This document shows positions 49,959 to 58,457 of a DNA stretch of 64,000 nucleotides, in pieces (the stretch's first letter is position 1; each line of letters opens with the position of its first letter). The stretch lies in NCBI GenBank assembly GCA_031552145.1, contig JAVBMV010000012.1, positions 124,001-188,000 of the forward strand, given 5' to 3'. This DNA comes from JAVBMV01 sp031552145 (GTDB taxonomy: Bacteria > Myxococcota > Myxococcia > Myxococcales > UBA5297). The notes under the pieces were generated by a model. The model ran no database searches. It was not told the DNA's origin and was given only the letters and a program-made list of their open reading frames with translations. The translations under genes and the position numbers were made by a program.

Positions 49959-51536
49959 ATGACCTCGCATGGCGAGCCTCTTGCCAGCACCCGCGGCGAG
50001 GCGCCACTCCCCGTCATCGATGCCCTCCTGCGACACCTAGAGGGCGCGCTGATGCGCGATGGCCTCGGCCCATCGCAATGCGCGCTCTTCGATGGCCTCG
50101 TGCGCGCCGGGCAAACAGGGAGTGAGCCCAGGCTCGCGCTGCTCCGTGCCAGCATCGCGAGCACCTTCGCGGAGCGAGGTGGCTGGGCCCATAGCGAGGA
50201 GAGCGCCCAACGCGCGAGGGGCGCGCTCCCTTCGGCGCGCTTCGTGGCCGCGGGCGCGGGAGAGCTGCTGCCCAGCCAGCCGGTGAACGCGGTCGCGGTC
50301 GCGGCCGATCTCCTGCTTCCGCGACCTTGGGGCGAAGGAGGTGCGCAACGGAGCACCCTCGATGAGATGACGAGTCTGCTGCGCCGGGCGATCCGCGCCA
50401 TGGAAGGGTGTAGGAGCGCCTCGCGCGGCTACCTGGCGATCATCGCGCCGGCCGAGCTCGCCCTCACTCCAGAGTATGGCGCCATTCGTGAAGAGCTCCT
50501 CTCCCATTTTCGACTCGAGACCTTGATCGAGCTGGGGCCCGAGCTGGTCACCCCTGCCGCCGGGGATGCGCTGCTGGCGCTCTGGGCGCTGGACCCGCGG
50601 GGACAGGCGGGCAGATCTTTCCGCTTCGCCCGCCTCGACGGGGAACGCACTGCGCGCCTCTCCAAACTGGTCCAGGGACATGAACTCGGGAACGCATGGC
50701 ACCGCGGTGCCCTGCTCGCTGCGCGAGAAGACGGACAGCATCTCCGCCCAGGCCTACGCGCTCAGATCGCACCCGTAGGAGCGCTCGCGCCGCTCAGCTT
50801 CCCTGCGCTGCGTGTCGCGGAGCCCGAGCGCTTCATCGACCGGGACAGGGCCCGGCTTGCCGCGCGAATGGCCTCCTATTTCGAGTTGGGCGAGGGAGAG
50901 CCTCCGCGGCCTCGGGGGCGCTTCTCGCAGGCAGCTCTCCGACCCATCGCGCGCAAGCTCGCCGCTCCGCATCGCTTCCAAGTGCGAGAAGACGCGATGG
51001 GCTGGATCTATTACGACCCGGCCCTGGAGAGCCCAGCTCCGCACCGCCTTGGCAGCTTCGATCCCTTTGCGCGCGGGCCGAAGCTCCTACTCGAGCTGGG
51101 GAGTTCGGGGCTCGCGGCAGCGGTCCTGCATGGCGCCGCCTGCGTCGAAGAGCAGGGGCATACTCTGGTGCTGCCGCTCTACGCACCCGCCGAGTTGCTC
51201 AGCCCTGTCGATCGTGAAGTGGGCAGCGGCGGGCATGAGGTGCTCAACCTCACGCCTCGCTGGCGCGAGGTTGCGCACGCCCTGGATGAGCCGAGTGACC
51301 TGTTCTATTGCCTCGCCGCGGCCTTCAACTCCAGCGTCATGAGCGAGCAGCTGACGCAAGGGCTGCTCGCGCCGAACGAGCTACCCCTCCCCTCGCTTGC
51401 CGGAGAGAGCATCGAGACCGCAAGGGAGCTGGCGCGCCTCGTGCGCGGTCTCTGTGGCGAGGGCAGAGAGAACCTCAGCGATGAGGGCGAGCGCCTCGTC
51501 ATGCGCCTCTACCGTGCAGTGGAGTGGAACCGCTGA
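49959..51536 (+). CDS. N6-DNA-methyltransferase-like protein without visible catalytic motifs
   Basis: A 525-residue protein (534 if the TTG at 49932 is used). A central block (about 135-215) reads like the part of N6-adenine methyltransferases after the NPPY motif: GYLAIIAPAELALTPEYGAIREELLSHFRLETLIELG then DALLALWALDP. I see neither the SAM-binding motif I nor NPPY; the expected position reads AVAADLLLPRPWG. The C-terminal half (about 260-520), with QVREDAMGWIYYDPALESPAPH and LLAPNELPLPSLAGESIE, recalls a target-recognition-type domain. No restriction gene is adjacent. It may be a non-catalytic relative, or unrelated. It overlaps the convergent add gene by 28 bases. Confidence 0.65.
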   Translation: MTSHGEPLASTRGEAPLPVIDALLRHLEGALMRDGLGPSQCALFDGLVRAGQTGSEPRLALLRASIASTFAERGGWAHSEESAQRARGALPSARFVAAGAGELLPSQPVNAVAVAADLLLPRPWGEGGAQRSTLDEMTSLLRRAIRAMEGCRSASRGYLAIIAPAELALTPEYGAIREELLSHFRLETLIELGPELVTPAAGDALLALWALDPRGQAGRSFRFARLDGERTARLSKLVQGHELGNAWHRGALLAAREDGQHLRPGLRAQIAPVGALAPLSFPALRVAEPERFIDRDRARLAARMASYFELGEGEPPRPRGRFSQAALRPIARKLAAPHRFQVREDAMGWIYYDPALESPAPHRLGSFDPFARGPKLLLELGSSGLAAAVLHGAACVEEQGHTLVLPLYAPAELLSPVDREVGSGGHEVLNLTPRWREVAHALDEPSDLFYCLAAAFNSSVMSEQLTQGLLAPNELPLPSLAGESIETARELARLVRGLCGEGRENLSDEGERLVMRLYRAVEWNR

Positions 51537-52618
51537 AGCGTCGCGGCGATCTCACTCTTCGCATCGGCGATCATCTCCGCCCGTTCGCGATAGGGCAGGA
51601 AGGCGCTTTTGAAGCCCGAAATGATCAGCGCCGTCAGCTCAGCGAGCGTAAAACCGAGGTGCTGGTGGAGCAGCCATAGCTCCTTGGTCACCGTGGTGTC
51701 GGTGATGAGTCTGTTATCGGTGTTCACGGTTACACGCAACCCGTAGTCGAAATAGAAACGCAGGGGGTGGCTCGCCAAGCTGGGCACCGCGCCAGTCTGC
51801 ACATTGGAGCTCGCGCAGATCTCGAGCGGGATGCGGTGATCATTGACGAAGTTGAGCAAGTCTCCGTCCTCGCGGAGTCGGGTGCCATGCCCGATCCGGT
51901 GAGCGCCGACATGGTGCAGCGCCTGCGCGATCGACTCGGGGCCATAGGCCTCGCCCGCATGGCAGGTGCAGTTGACGTTGTTGTCGAGGATGAGCTGGAA
52001 GGCTGCCTTGTGATCCTTCGCGGGAAAGTCGTACTCGGCCCCCGCGAGATCGAACCCCTTCACGCCCTTATTCTTGTAGGCCACCGCCAACTCGGCGAGT
52101 CGGATCGAACTCTCGGGGCTCATGTGCCGAATACCGCAGATGATGACGCCGCTCTTGATGCCTACCTCGCGGCGCGCCTGGCGCAGGCCCTCCAGCACCG
52201 CCTCGACGATCGTCGTCATCTTCAGGCCTTCGCGCTGGTGGAGCGCGGGCGAATAGCGCACCTCGATGTAGCGCACGTTCTCGGCGGCGCAGTCGAGCGC
52301 GAGCTCGTAGGCGGCGCGCCGAAGCGCCCCCTCCGTCTGGAGGACCGAGAGTGTGACCTCGAAGGCGGTCAAGTACTCCTCCAGGTTGCCGCAAGGGCGC
52401 CCCAGATGGAGCGCATGCGCCAGCTCCGCCTCGCTGCCACCAGGCAGCGCGCCCCCCTGCAACTCGGAGAGCTCAACAAGCGTCGCGAGCCGGAGCGAGC
52501 CATCGAGATGGCAGTGGAGGTCGGCTTTCGGAAGCGCGCGGAGCAGCGCCTCCGTGACGGCCAGGCCCACGGGAGCCTGCGCCCTCTTTGCCTCCAACTC
52601 CTCGCCCGCCCTCGCCAT
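51509..52618 (-). CDS. add: Adenosine deaminase family protein
   Basis: A 369-residue zinc hydrolase. Metal and active-site motifs are PKADLHCHLDGSLR (HxH), CHAGEAYGPESIAQALHHVGAHRIGHGTRL (His and catalytic Glu), LEICASSNVQTGAV and VTVNTDNRLITDTTVTKEL. The last motif reads NTDNR rather than the NTDDP of the animal enzyme, a variant seen in many bacterial members. The expected reaction is deamination of adenosine to inosine, but adenine or another purine cannot be excluded. The start at 52618 leaves an N-terminal extension of about 25 residues. Confidence 0.9.
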   Translation of the reverse strand: MARAGEELEAKRAQAPVGLAVTEALLRALPKADLHCHLDGSLRLATLVELSELQGGALPGGSEAELAHALHLGRPCGNLEEYLTAFEVTLSVLQTEGALRRAAYELALDCAAENVRYIEVRYSPALHQREGLKMTTIVEAVLEGLRQARREVGIKSGVIICGIRHMSPESSIRLAELAVAYKNKGVKGFDLAGAEYDFPAKDHKAAFQLILDNNVNCTCHAGEAYGPESIAQALHHVGAHRIGHGTRLREDGDLLNFVNDHRIPLEICASSNVQTGAVPSLASHPLRFYFDYGLRVTVNTDNRLITDTTVTKELWLLHQHLGFTLAELTALIISGFKSAFLPYRERAEMIADAKSEIAATLQRFHSTAR

Positions 52619-52739
52619 CGTTTCGACCTCCCCACGCCGCGCAAGAGGATAGCCCTCCGCCCCGCACTAGGCCATGCGACCTTGCGCTCGGAGAGGTCGC
52701 CCATGGAAATCGGCTCGCCACGGAATAGAATCGGCGGCC

Positions 52740-53603
52740 GTGCGCGCCATCCAACTACAGCTCCCCTTCGCAGAGAGGCAGACCGCGCAGCGCGGCGGCG
52801 CGGAGCGCGTCGATAAGAGCGAGCACCCGGGTGCGGCGGCGTGGCCCTTCGAGCCCGCCGAGGGCGGACGCCAGGCGCCGGCGTCCAACGAGCCCCAAGG
52901 AGGAGTTCCCCCTCGGGCGCAGCTGCTCCCCAAGGCCTCGGCGCTGGCCGAGTCGCTCTCTCGCGCCGCCCACGCCGCCGTACGGCTGCACGTCACCGAC
53001 AACCGCTCGACGATGCTCTCTTTCCGACGCGGTGAAGGGCGCCTCAATGTACGGCTCCACCACATGTTCCTCGACGCTCCCGAGGGCGTGGTGCACGCCA
53101 TCGCCGACTACGCGGTGAAGGGGAGCCAGCGCGCCAGCGCGCTCATCGACGCCTACGTACAGAGCCACACGCAGAAGATCCGCGCCAGCAACCCGCGCAG
53201 CGGCGCGCAGCCGTTAGTAGCCAAGGGGCGCTTCCACGATCTGGAGGCGCTCTATCGCGAGCTGAACCTGCTCCTCTTCGACAACAAGATCGAGGCGCGC
53301 ATAGGCTGGGGACGCGGAGGAGGCGCCTCGCGCAAGCGGACGATCCGGATGGGCGTCTACGACCACATCTCGCGCACCATCCGGATCCATCCAGCGCTCG
53401 ACAGCGCCAAAGTGCCCACATTCTTCGTGCGCTACATCGTCTTCCACGAGATGCTGCACCAGTGGCTCCCGGCCAAGGAGCAGGCAGGGCGCAAAGCACA
53501 CCACGGACCGGAGTTCCGCGCTCGAGAGCGCGCCTACCCCGACTACGACCGCGCCATCGCCTGGGAGCGCGAGAACATCGACGCCCTCCTCGGGAGGCGC
53601 TGA
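52740..53603 (+). CDS. SprT-like metalloprotein
   Basis: About 287 residues if the GTG at 52740 is used; an ATG at 52674 gives a longer form, and the true start is uncertain. The C-terminal half is SprT-like: FHDLEALYRELNLLLFDNKIEARIGW, RTIRMGVYDHISRTIRIHPALD, and the zinc site HEMLH (His236 and His240 from the GTG) with a third ligand region KAHHGPEFRARE. The N-terminal half (about 60-160) is a separate region with LRLHVTDNRS-like sequence and APEGVVHAIADYAVKGS. SprT-like domains occur in proteases and in other zinc proteins; the substrate is unknown. It is divergent from add. Confidence 0.78.
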   Translation: MRAIQLQLPFAERQTAQRGGAERVDKSEHPGAAAWPFEPAEGGRQAPASNEPQGGVPPRAQLLPKASALAESLSRAAHAAVRLHVTDNRSTMLSFRRGEGRLNVRLHHMFLDAPEGVVHAIADYAVKGSQRASALIDAYVQSHTQKIRASNPRSGAQPLVAKGRFHDLEALYRELNLLLFDNKIEARIGWGRGGGASRKRTIRMGVYDHISRTIRIHPALDSAKVPTFFVRYIVFHEMLHQWLPAKEQAGRKAHHGPEFRARERAYPDYDRAIAWERENIDALLGRR

Positions 53604-53698
53604 CCGGCGCAGCGATCGCACCGTTCACCGCCCGACCCGCACCGCCGGGCGCGACACAATCACTTTCCTCCCCCCTCCCTCACCGCTATCCGGTGCGC

Positions 53699-54691
53699 AT
53701 GCGATGCGTGACCATTCCAGGCGACGGTATTGGACCCGAAGTGATGGAGGCGACCCTGCGAATCCTCGAGGCGGCGGGAGCGCCCTTCGAGTGGCTCGAG
53801 GCGCCCGCGGGCGCCGAGGCGGCGAAGCGATTGGGCAGCGCCCTGCCCGAGGAGACGCTCTCGCTCTGCGCCAGCGCGGGCGTGGCGCTGAAGGGCCCCA
53901 CCGCGACCCCCATCGGGACAGGCCACCGCTCAGCCAATGTGGCCCTCAGGAAGGCGCTCGATCTCTACGCCAACTTGCGGCCGGTGCGCTCGCTGCCCAA
54001 CGTCCCGTCGCGCTACAGCGACGTCGATCTGATCATCGTGCGGGAGAACACGGAGGATCTCTACGCGGGGCTCGAGCACACGGTGGTGCCGGGAGTGGTC
54101 GAATCGCTCAAGATCATCACCGAGCGGGCCTCGACGCGCATCGCCCGCTTTGCCTTCGACTACGCAAGGAGGCAGGGGCGCAAGCGCGTCGACATCATCC
54201 ACAAGGCCAACATCATGAAGCTCTCGGATGGCCTCTTTCTCCACTGCTGTCTCGAGGTGGCGAAGGACTACCCAGAGCTCGCCGTGGGCGAGGTGATCGT
54301 GGACGCCCTCTGCATGCGCCTCGTCAAGGATCCCACGCAGTTCGACGTGCTGCTGCTGCCCAACCTTTATGGCGACATCGTGAGCGATCTCTGCGCAGGG
54401 CTGGTGGGAGGGCTCGGCGTGGTGCCAGGCGCCAACATCGGTGAGCGGTGCTCGGTCTTCGAGGCGGTCCACGGCTCAGCCCCCGACATCGCCGGACGCG
54501 GCCTCGCCAACCCCACCGCCCTACTGCTCTCCTCTGTCGCGATGCTCGATCGAAGCGGACTCGCGCGCGAGGCGCGCCGCGTAGAAGGGGCGCTCCACAA
54601 GGTCCTTGCCGAGGGAAAATGGCTCACGCGCGACCTTGGCGGCACGGCAGGAACACTCGACTTTACGAAGGCCATCATCGACTCGCTCTGA
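53699..54691 (+). CDS. NAD-type isocitrate dehydrogenase
   Basis: A 330-residue decarboxylating dehydrogenase of the IDH/IPMDH family. Seen: MRCVTIPGDGIGPEVMEATLRIL, KGPTATPIGTGHRSANVALRKALDLYANLRPVRSLP, VIVRENTEDLYAG-like IIVRENTEDLYAGLEH, KIITERASTRIARFAFDYARRQGRKRVDIIHKANIMKLSDGLF, DALCMRLVKDPTQFDVLLLPNLYGDIVSDL and GSAPDIAGRGLANPTALLLS. The segment KIITERASTRIARFAF is characteristic of the NAD-dependent isocitrate dehydrogenase subgroup rather than LeuB. The ATG at 53699 is chosen; a GTG two codons earlier is possible. Cofactor choice is inferred from sequence type. Confidence 0.88.
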   Translation: MRCVTIPGDGIGPEVMEATLRILEAAGAPFEWLEAPAGAEAAKRLGSALPEETLSLCASAGVALKGPTATPIGTGHRSANVALRKALDLYANLRPVRSLPNVPSRYSDVDLIIVRENTEDLYAGLEHTVVPGVVESLKIITERASTRIARFAFDYARRQGRKRVDIIHKANIMKLSDGLFLHCCLEVAKDYPELAVGEVIVDALCMRLVKDPTQFDVLLLPNLYGDIVSDLCAGLVGGLGVVPGANIGERCSVFEAVHGSAPDIAGRGLANPTALLLSSVAMLDRSGLAREARRVEGALHKVLAEGKWLTRDLGGTAGTLDFTKAIIDSL

Positions 54692-54744
54692 GAGGGGTTG
54701 CCAAGCTGCTCCATTTTGGCGAGCATCCCCCCACCCTAAAACAG

Positions 54745-54763
54745 CTCCACCCATTCGGTGGAG
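54745..54763 (+). promoter_or_regulatory. Small hairpin just upstream of the serC ribosome-binding site
   Basis: CTCCACC (54745-54751) pairs with GGTGGAG (54757-54763) around a CATTC loop. It ends a few bases before the GGAG that precedes the serC ATG, so it could affect translation initiation. Confidence 0.4.
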
Positions 54764-54776
54764 CACGGAGAGTGCG

Positions 54777-55862
54777 ATGCGAGTCATCAACTTCAACGCT
54801 GGCCCCGCTGGTCTTCCCCTCCCCGCTCTCGAGCGCGCGCGCGATGAGTTCATCGAGTTCGGCAAGACGGGCATGTCGATCATGGAGCACAGCCACCGCG
54901 GCAAGGACTACGAGGCGGTCCACAACGAGGCCATCTCGCTCATGCGCGAGCTCCTCGACATCCCGGAGCGCTACGAAGTGCTCTTCATGCAGGGCGGCGC
55001 GCACCTGCAGTTCTGCACCATCCCCATGAACTTCATGCCGCAAGGGACCAGCGCCGACTACCTCATCACCGGCAACTGGGCGAAGGTTGCCTTCGAGGAG
55101 GCCAGCAAGCTCGGCAAGCCCCGCGTCGCCTGCACCACCGAGGAGAACGGCACCTTCGTGCGCGTCCCGAAGCAGTCCGAGATCAAGGTCGACCCCAACG
55201 CGACCTACGTGCATATGACGACCAACAACACGATCTATGGGACGCAGTTCCACTACATCCCCGAGGTCGGCAACATCCCGCTCATCGCCGACATGAGCTC
55301 CGACATCCTGTGGAAGAAGTTTGACGTCACCAAATATGCGATGTGCTACGCGGGCGCCCAGAAGAACATCGGCCCCTCCGGCGTCGTCATCCTCATCATG
55401 GACAAGGCGCTCATCGAGAAGGGTGCGAAGACCCTCCCCAAGACGCTCACCTACTCCACCTACGCGAAGAACAACTCGCTCTTCAACACGCCCCCCACCT
55501 TCGCCATCTACATGGTGCGCAACGTCCTCGCCTGGATGAAGAGCATCGGCGGCATCAACCAGATCTCCAAGTGGAACGAGGAGAAGGGCGCCATCCTCTA
55601 CGGCGCGCTCGACAAGATGGCCGACTTCTATCGCGCTCCGGTGCAGAAGGACTCGCGCTCGCTCATGAATGTGGTCTTCAACCTCAAGACCCCCGAGCTC
55701 GAGGAGCAGTTCATCGCCGACGCCAAGAAGGCCGGCATGGTGGGCCTCAAGGGACACCGCGCCGTCGGCGGGATTCGCGTCTCCACCTACAACGCCGTCT
55801 CGGTTGAGAACGTGAAGACCTTCGTCTCCTTCATGGAGCAGTTCGCCAAGTCGAACGGCTAA
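54777..55862 (+). CDS. serC: Phosphoserine aminotransferase
   Basis: A 361-residue PLP enzyme that makes 3-phosphoserine for serine synthesis and can serve pyridoxal phosphate synthesis. N-terminal INFNAGPAGLPLPALERARDE, GMSIMEHSHRGKDYEAVHNEAI, FMQGGAHLQFCTIPMNFM, the PLP lysine in YAGAQKNIGPSGVVILIMDK, FNTPPTFAIYMVRNVLAWMKSIGG and the end GGIRVSTYNAVSVENVKTFVSFMEQF are standard. The ATG at 54777 follows GGAG at 6 bases. A strong terminator follows. Confidence 0.97.
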   Translation: MRVINFNAGPAGLPLPALERARDEFIEFGKTGMSIMEHSHRGKDYEAVHNEAISLMRELLDIPERYEVLFMQGGAHLQFCTIPMNFMPQGTSADYLITGNWAKVAFEEASKLGKPRVACTTEENGTFVRVPKQSEIKVDPNATYVHMTTNNTIYGTQFHYIPEVGNIPLIADMSSDILWKKFDVTKYAMCYAGAQKNIGPSGVVILIMDKALIEKGAKTLPKTLTYSTYAKNNSLFNTPPTFAIYMVRNVLAWMKSIGGINQISKWNEEKGAILYGALDKMADFYRAPVQKDSRSLMNVVFNLKTPELEEQFIADAKKAGMVGLKGHRAVGGIRVSTYNAVSVENVKTFVSFMEQFAKSNG

Positions 55863-55884
55863 CCACACAGCCGAGGCATCGTTC

Positions 55885-55927
55885 GAGAGGCCCCGCTCCA
55901 TCCAGCGCGATGGGGGCGGGGCCTCTC
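55885..55927 (+). terminator. Strong terminator after serC
   Basis: GAGAGGCCCCGC (55885-55896) pairs perfectly with GCGGGGCCTCTC (55916-55927), with an inner CCATC/GATGG stem and a 6-base loop. The tail CTTATTT is moderately T-rich. Confidence 0.8.
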
Positions 55928-56036
55928 CTTATTTGGGCGCGCTCTGTCTCGAGCGAAACGAAAGCGGCCGTCGGCAATCTCATGTGTACACGCGCGCCGC
56001 ACACGGCGCCCTGCTCGTCATACAAGGAGAGTTCCG

Positions 56037-56570
56037 ATGCTCACAGTTGGAGACAAGTTTCCCTCGTTCAACCTGAAGGCCGTCTCGTCGACCGACACCA
56101 AGTTCGACGACATGACGGAGCGGAGCCTTCCCGGCAAGTGGAAGGTCTATATGTTCTGGCCAAAGGACTTCACCTTCATCTGCCCCACCGAGATCGTCGC
56201 CTTCAACGATCTGCACAAGCAGTTCAAGGATCGCGACTGCGAGATCATCGGCGTCAGCACCGACTCCGACTTCGTCCACCTCGCCTGGCGCCGCAGCCGC
56301 GAGGACTTGGGGCGCGTCAAGTACCCCTGGCTCGCCGACATCCGCAAGGAGCTCACCAGCGCGCTCGGCATCCTCGACAGGACGGAGGGCGTCGCGCTCC
56401 GCTCTACCTTCATCGTCGATCCCGACGGCGTGATCCAGTTCGCCTGCGTCAATGGCCTCGACGTGGGGCGCAACCCTCAAGAGGTACTCCGCGTGCTCGA
56501 CGCCTGCCAGACCGGCGAACTCTGCCCTTGCAACTGGAAGCCCGGCGACGAGACGATCAAGGTCGCCTAA
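56037..56570 (+). CDS. ahpC: AhpC-type peroxiredoxin
   Basis: A 177-residue thiol peroxidase that reduces hydrogen peroxide and organic peroxides. The peroxidatic Cys49 is in DFTFICPTEIVAF. Two more cysteines, Cys163 and Cys165, lie in the C-terminal GELCPCNWKPGD, the arrangement described for mycobacterial-type AhpC, which uses an extra cysteine and is recycled through AhpD. The ATG follows AAGGAGA. The ahpD gene follows after about 90 bases. Confidence 0.93.
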   Translation: MLTVGDKFPSFNLKAVSSTDTKFDDMTERSLPGKWKVYMFWPKDFTFICPTEIVAFNDLHKQFKDRDCEIIGVSTDSDFVHLAWRRSREDLGRVKYPWLADIRKELTSALGILDRTEGVALRSTFIVDPDGVIQFACVNGLDVGRNPQEVLRVLDACQTGELCPCNWKPGDETIKVA

Positions 56571-56660
56571 GCGCCCCGCCATCTCAACGCATCTGCCGGC
56601 GGGCTGGGCTTCACCTCTGCCCGCTCGGCGCTCTTCTACCTTTCCTGAAGGAGCAGCACC

Positions 56661-57191
56661 ATGTCGCTCGCCGAGAGACTCGAGACCCTCCCCGACTACG
56701 CGCGGGATCTGAAGCTCAACCTCACTACCCTCCTCGATGAGGGTCTCCTCACCCCGCAGCAACGCTGGGGGTGCGCGCTCACCGCCGCCTATACCTCACG
56801 CAACGCCGAGCTGCTCGAGGCGCTCGAGCAAGATGCGAAGCAACACCTCACCCCAGAGGCGATGAACGCCGCGCGCATCGCCGCCTCCCTCATGGGGATG
56901 AACAACGTCTACTACCGCTTCCAACATCTCATCTCGGAGGCCGCCTACAGGAGCATGCCCGCCAAGTTACGGATGCAGGCCATCGCGCGCCCCGGCATCG
57001 AAAAGGCCGACTTCGAGCTCTTCTGCATGGTCGCCTCCGCGATCAACGGGTGTGGCGCCTGCACCGACTCGCACGAGCGCGTAGTGCGCCAAGCCGGATT
57101 GAGCGCAGAGGCGATCCAGGCGGGCGTGCGGCTGGGCGCGGTGCTCAATGGCCTCGCGGTCGCGCTCGAGATCGCACCTCGGGTTGCCTAG
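56661..57191 (+). CDS. ahpD: Alkyl hydroperoxidase AhpD
   Basis: A 176-residue all-helical thiol reductase/peroxidase. The catalytic CxxC is Cys131 and Cys134 in NGCGACTDSHERVVRQAG, with His138 and Glu119 in matching positions to the mycobacterial enzyme. It probably reduces the adjacent AhpC with electrons from a dihydrolipoamide-linked system (known for the family, not shown here). The 3' end overlaps folD on the other strand by four bases. Confidence 0.94.
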   Translation: MSLAERLETLPDYARDLKLNLTTLLDEGLLTPQQRWGCALTAAYTSRNAELLEALEQDAKQHLTPEAMNAARIAASLMGMNNVYYRFQHLISEAAYRSMPAKLRMQAIARPGIEKADFELFCMVASAINGCGACTDSHERVVRQAGLSAEAIQAGVRLGAVLNGLAVALEIAPRVA

Positions 57192-58036
57192 GCGAGGCGG
57201 CGCGCAGCCTCGAGCGTATTGGAGAGCAGCATCGCCACGGTCATCAGCCCAACGCCACCCGGCACGGGGGTGATGGCCGAGGCGCGCCGTGCCGCTGCTT
57301 CGAACTCGACGTCGCCGCAGAGCTTGCCCTGCTCGTTGGTATTCATACCAACATCGATCACGACCGCGCCCTCCTTGATCCACTCACCCCTGACGAAGCC
57401 GGCCTTGCCGATGGCCGCGACGACCAGCTCGGCGCGCGCCACCTCGGCGGCCAGATCGGGCGTGCGCGAATGGCAGAGCGTCACGGTGGCGTCGGCCTGA
57501 GTCAGCAGCGCGGCCATCGGCTTGCCCACGATGTTGGAACGCCCGAGTACAACGGCGCGCTTGCCCCGCGGATCGAAGCCGATCTCCGCGAGCATCCGCA
57601 TCACGCCGAATGGCGTGCAGGGGCGTGGCCCTGGCCGGTTGAGCATCAGGTTGCCGACGTTGACCGGGTGGAATCCATCCACATCCTTTCGGGGATCGAT
57701 GGCGGAGATAACCGCGTCCGGGTCGAGCGCCTTTGGCAGAGGAAGCTGCACCAGGATGCCATGCACGGCGCGATCGGCGTTGAGCTGCGCGATCACCTCG
57801 AGCAGCTCCCGCTGCGAGGTCGTCGCGGGCAGCTCGATCTCGCGCCCCTCCATGCCGGTCTCGAGGGCACCCTTCTGCTTCGAGCGAACATAGGTTCTTG
57901 AAGCCGGGTCGTCGCCAACGCGCACCACGGTCAAGCCCGGCGTGACGCCCGACGCCTCCCTCAGCTCCGCCACACCCTTGGCCACTTCGGCGCGCACCTT
58001 CGCCGAAATCGCGCGCCCGTCGATGATCGTCGCCAT
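57188..58036 (-). CDS. folD: Methylenetetrahydrofolate dehydrogenase/cyclohydrolase
   Basis: A 282-residue bifunctional one-carbon enzyme. Visible motifs: PGLTVVRVGDDPASRTYVRSKQKGALETGM (active-site Tyr and Lys), LVQLPLPKALDPDAVISAIDPRKDVDGFHPVNVGNLML, CTPFGVMRMLAEIGF, VLGRSNIVGKPMAALLTQADATVTLCHSRT and VIDVGMNTNEQGKLCGDVEFEAA, PVPGGVGLMTVAML. The ATG at 58036 follows GGAGGAG; an upstream ATG at 58087 would add 17 residues. It is the last gene of the minus-strand run that begins with pdxJ. Confidence 0.96.
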   Translation of the reverse strand: MATIIDGRAISAKVRAEVAKGVAELREASGVTPGLTVVRVGDDPASRTYVRSKQKGALETGMEGREIELPATTSQRELLEVIAQLNADRAVHGILVQLPLPKALDPDAVISAIDPRKDVDGFHPVNVGNLMLNRPGPRPCTPFGVMRMLAEIGFDPRGKRAVVLGRSNIVGKPMAALLTQADATVTLCHSRTPDLAAEVARAELVVAAIGKAGFVRGEWIKEGAVVIDVGMNTNEQGKLCGDVEFEAAARRASAITPVPGGVGLMTVAMLLSNTLEAARRLA

Positions 58037-58079
58037 CGCTCCTCCAGAGTTGCCCATGTCAGAATTGTCCATGCCCGTA

Positions 58080-58457
58080 CTATCCATGGTAGACGCGCGA
58101 CCTCACGATGAGCCCATCCTCTATCTCGAGCAGCTCTGCGACTGCTAGGTCGGGCTCACCAGGGTTCTGCCGGTCATACTCCATGAAGACCCGCTGGCCA
58201 TCGGCCGTGAGGTGGCGCTCGCGATAGTGTAGCTGCGGGAGGCGCCGCATCGAGTCGCCCCACCAGTCGCGCAGCGCCTCCTTGCCGCGGACCTCGCCGC
58301 GCGTCTCGGGGCGCAGCGTCCTCAGCTTGGGGCTCAGGTGCACCGCGTCCTCCGCGTAGAGCGAAAGAAGTCCTTCCAGATCCTGAGTGTTGAAGGCCTT
58401 CAACCAGCGCCGCGCCAGCGCCATCAATTCCCGTGGTTCACTCACTGCGTCCTCCAT
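58080..58457 (-). CDS. NTF2-like (SnoaL-type) protein
   Basis: A 125-residue protein with the nuclear transport factor 2 cone fold: ELMALARRWLKAFNTQDLEGLLSLYAEDAVHLSPKL, GEVRGKEALRDWWGDSMRRLPQLHYRERHLTADGQRVFMEYDRQNPGEPDLAVAELLEIEDGLIVRSRVYHG. Such proteins are often small-molecule enzymes or binding proteins, and the substrate is not predictable. The start may be the ATG at 58457 or a GTG at 58445; both overlap the DUF6178 stop, implying translational coupling. It precedes folD by 43 bases. Confidence 0.8.
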   Translation of the reverse strand: MEDAVSEPRELMALARRWLKAFNTQDLEGLLSLYAEDAVHLSPKLRTLRPETRGEVRGKEALRDWWGDSMRRLPQLHYRERHLTADGQRVFMEYDRQNPGEPDLAVAELLEIEDGLIVRSRVYHG

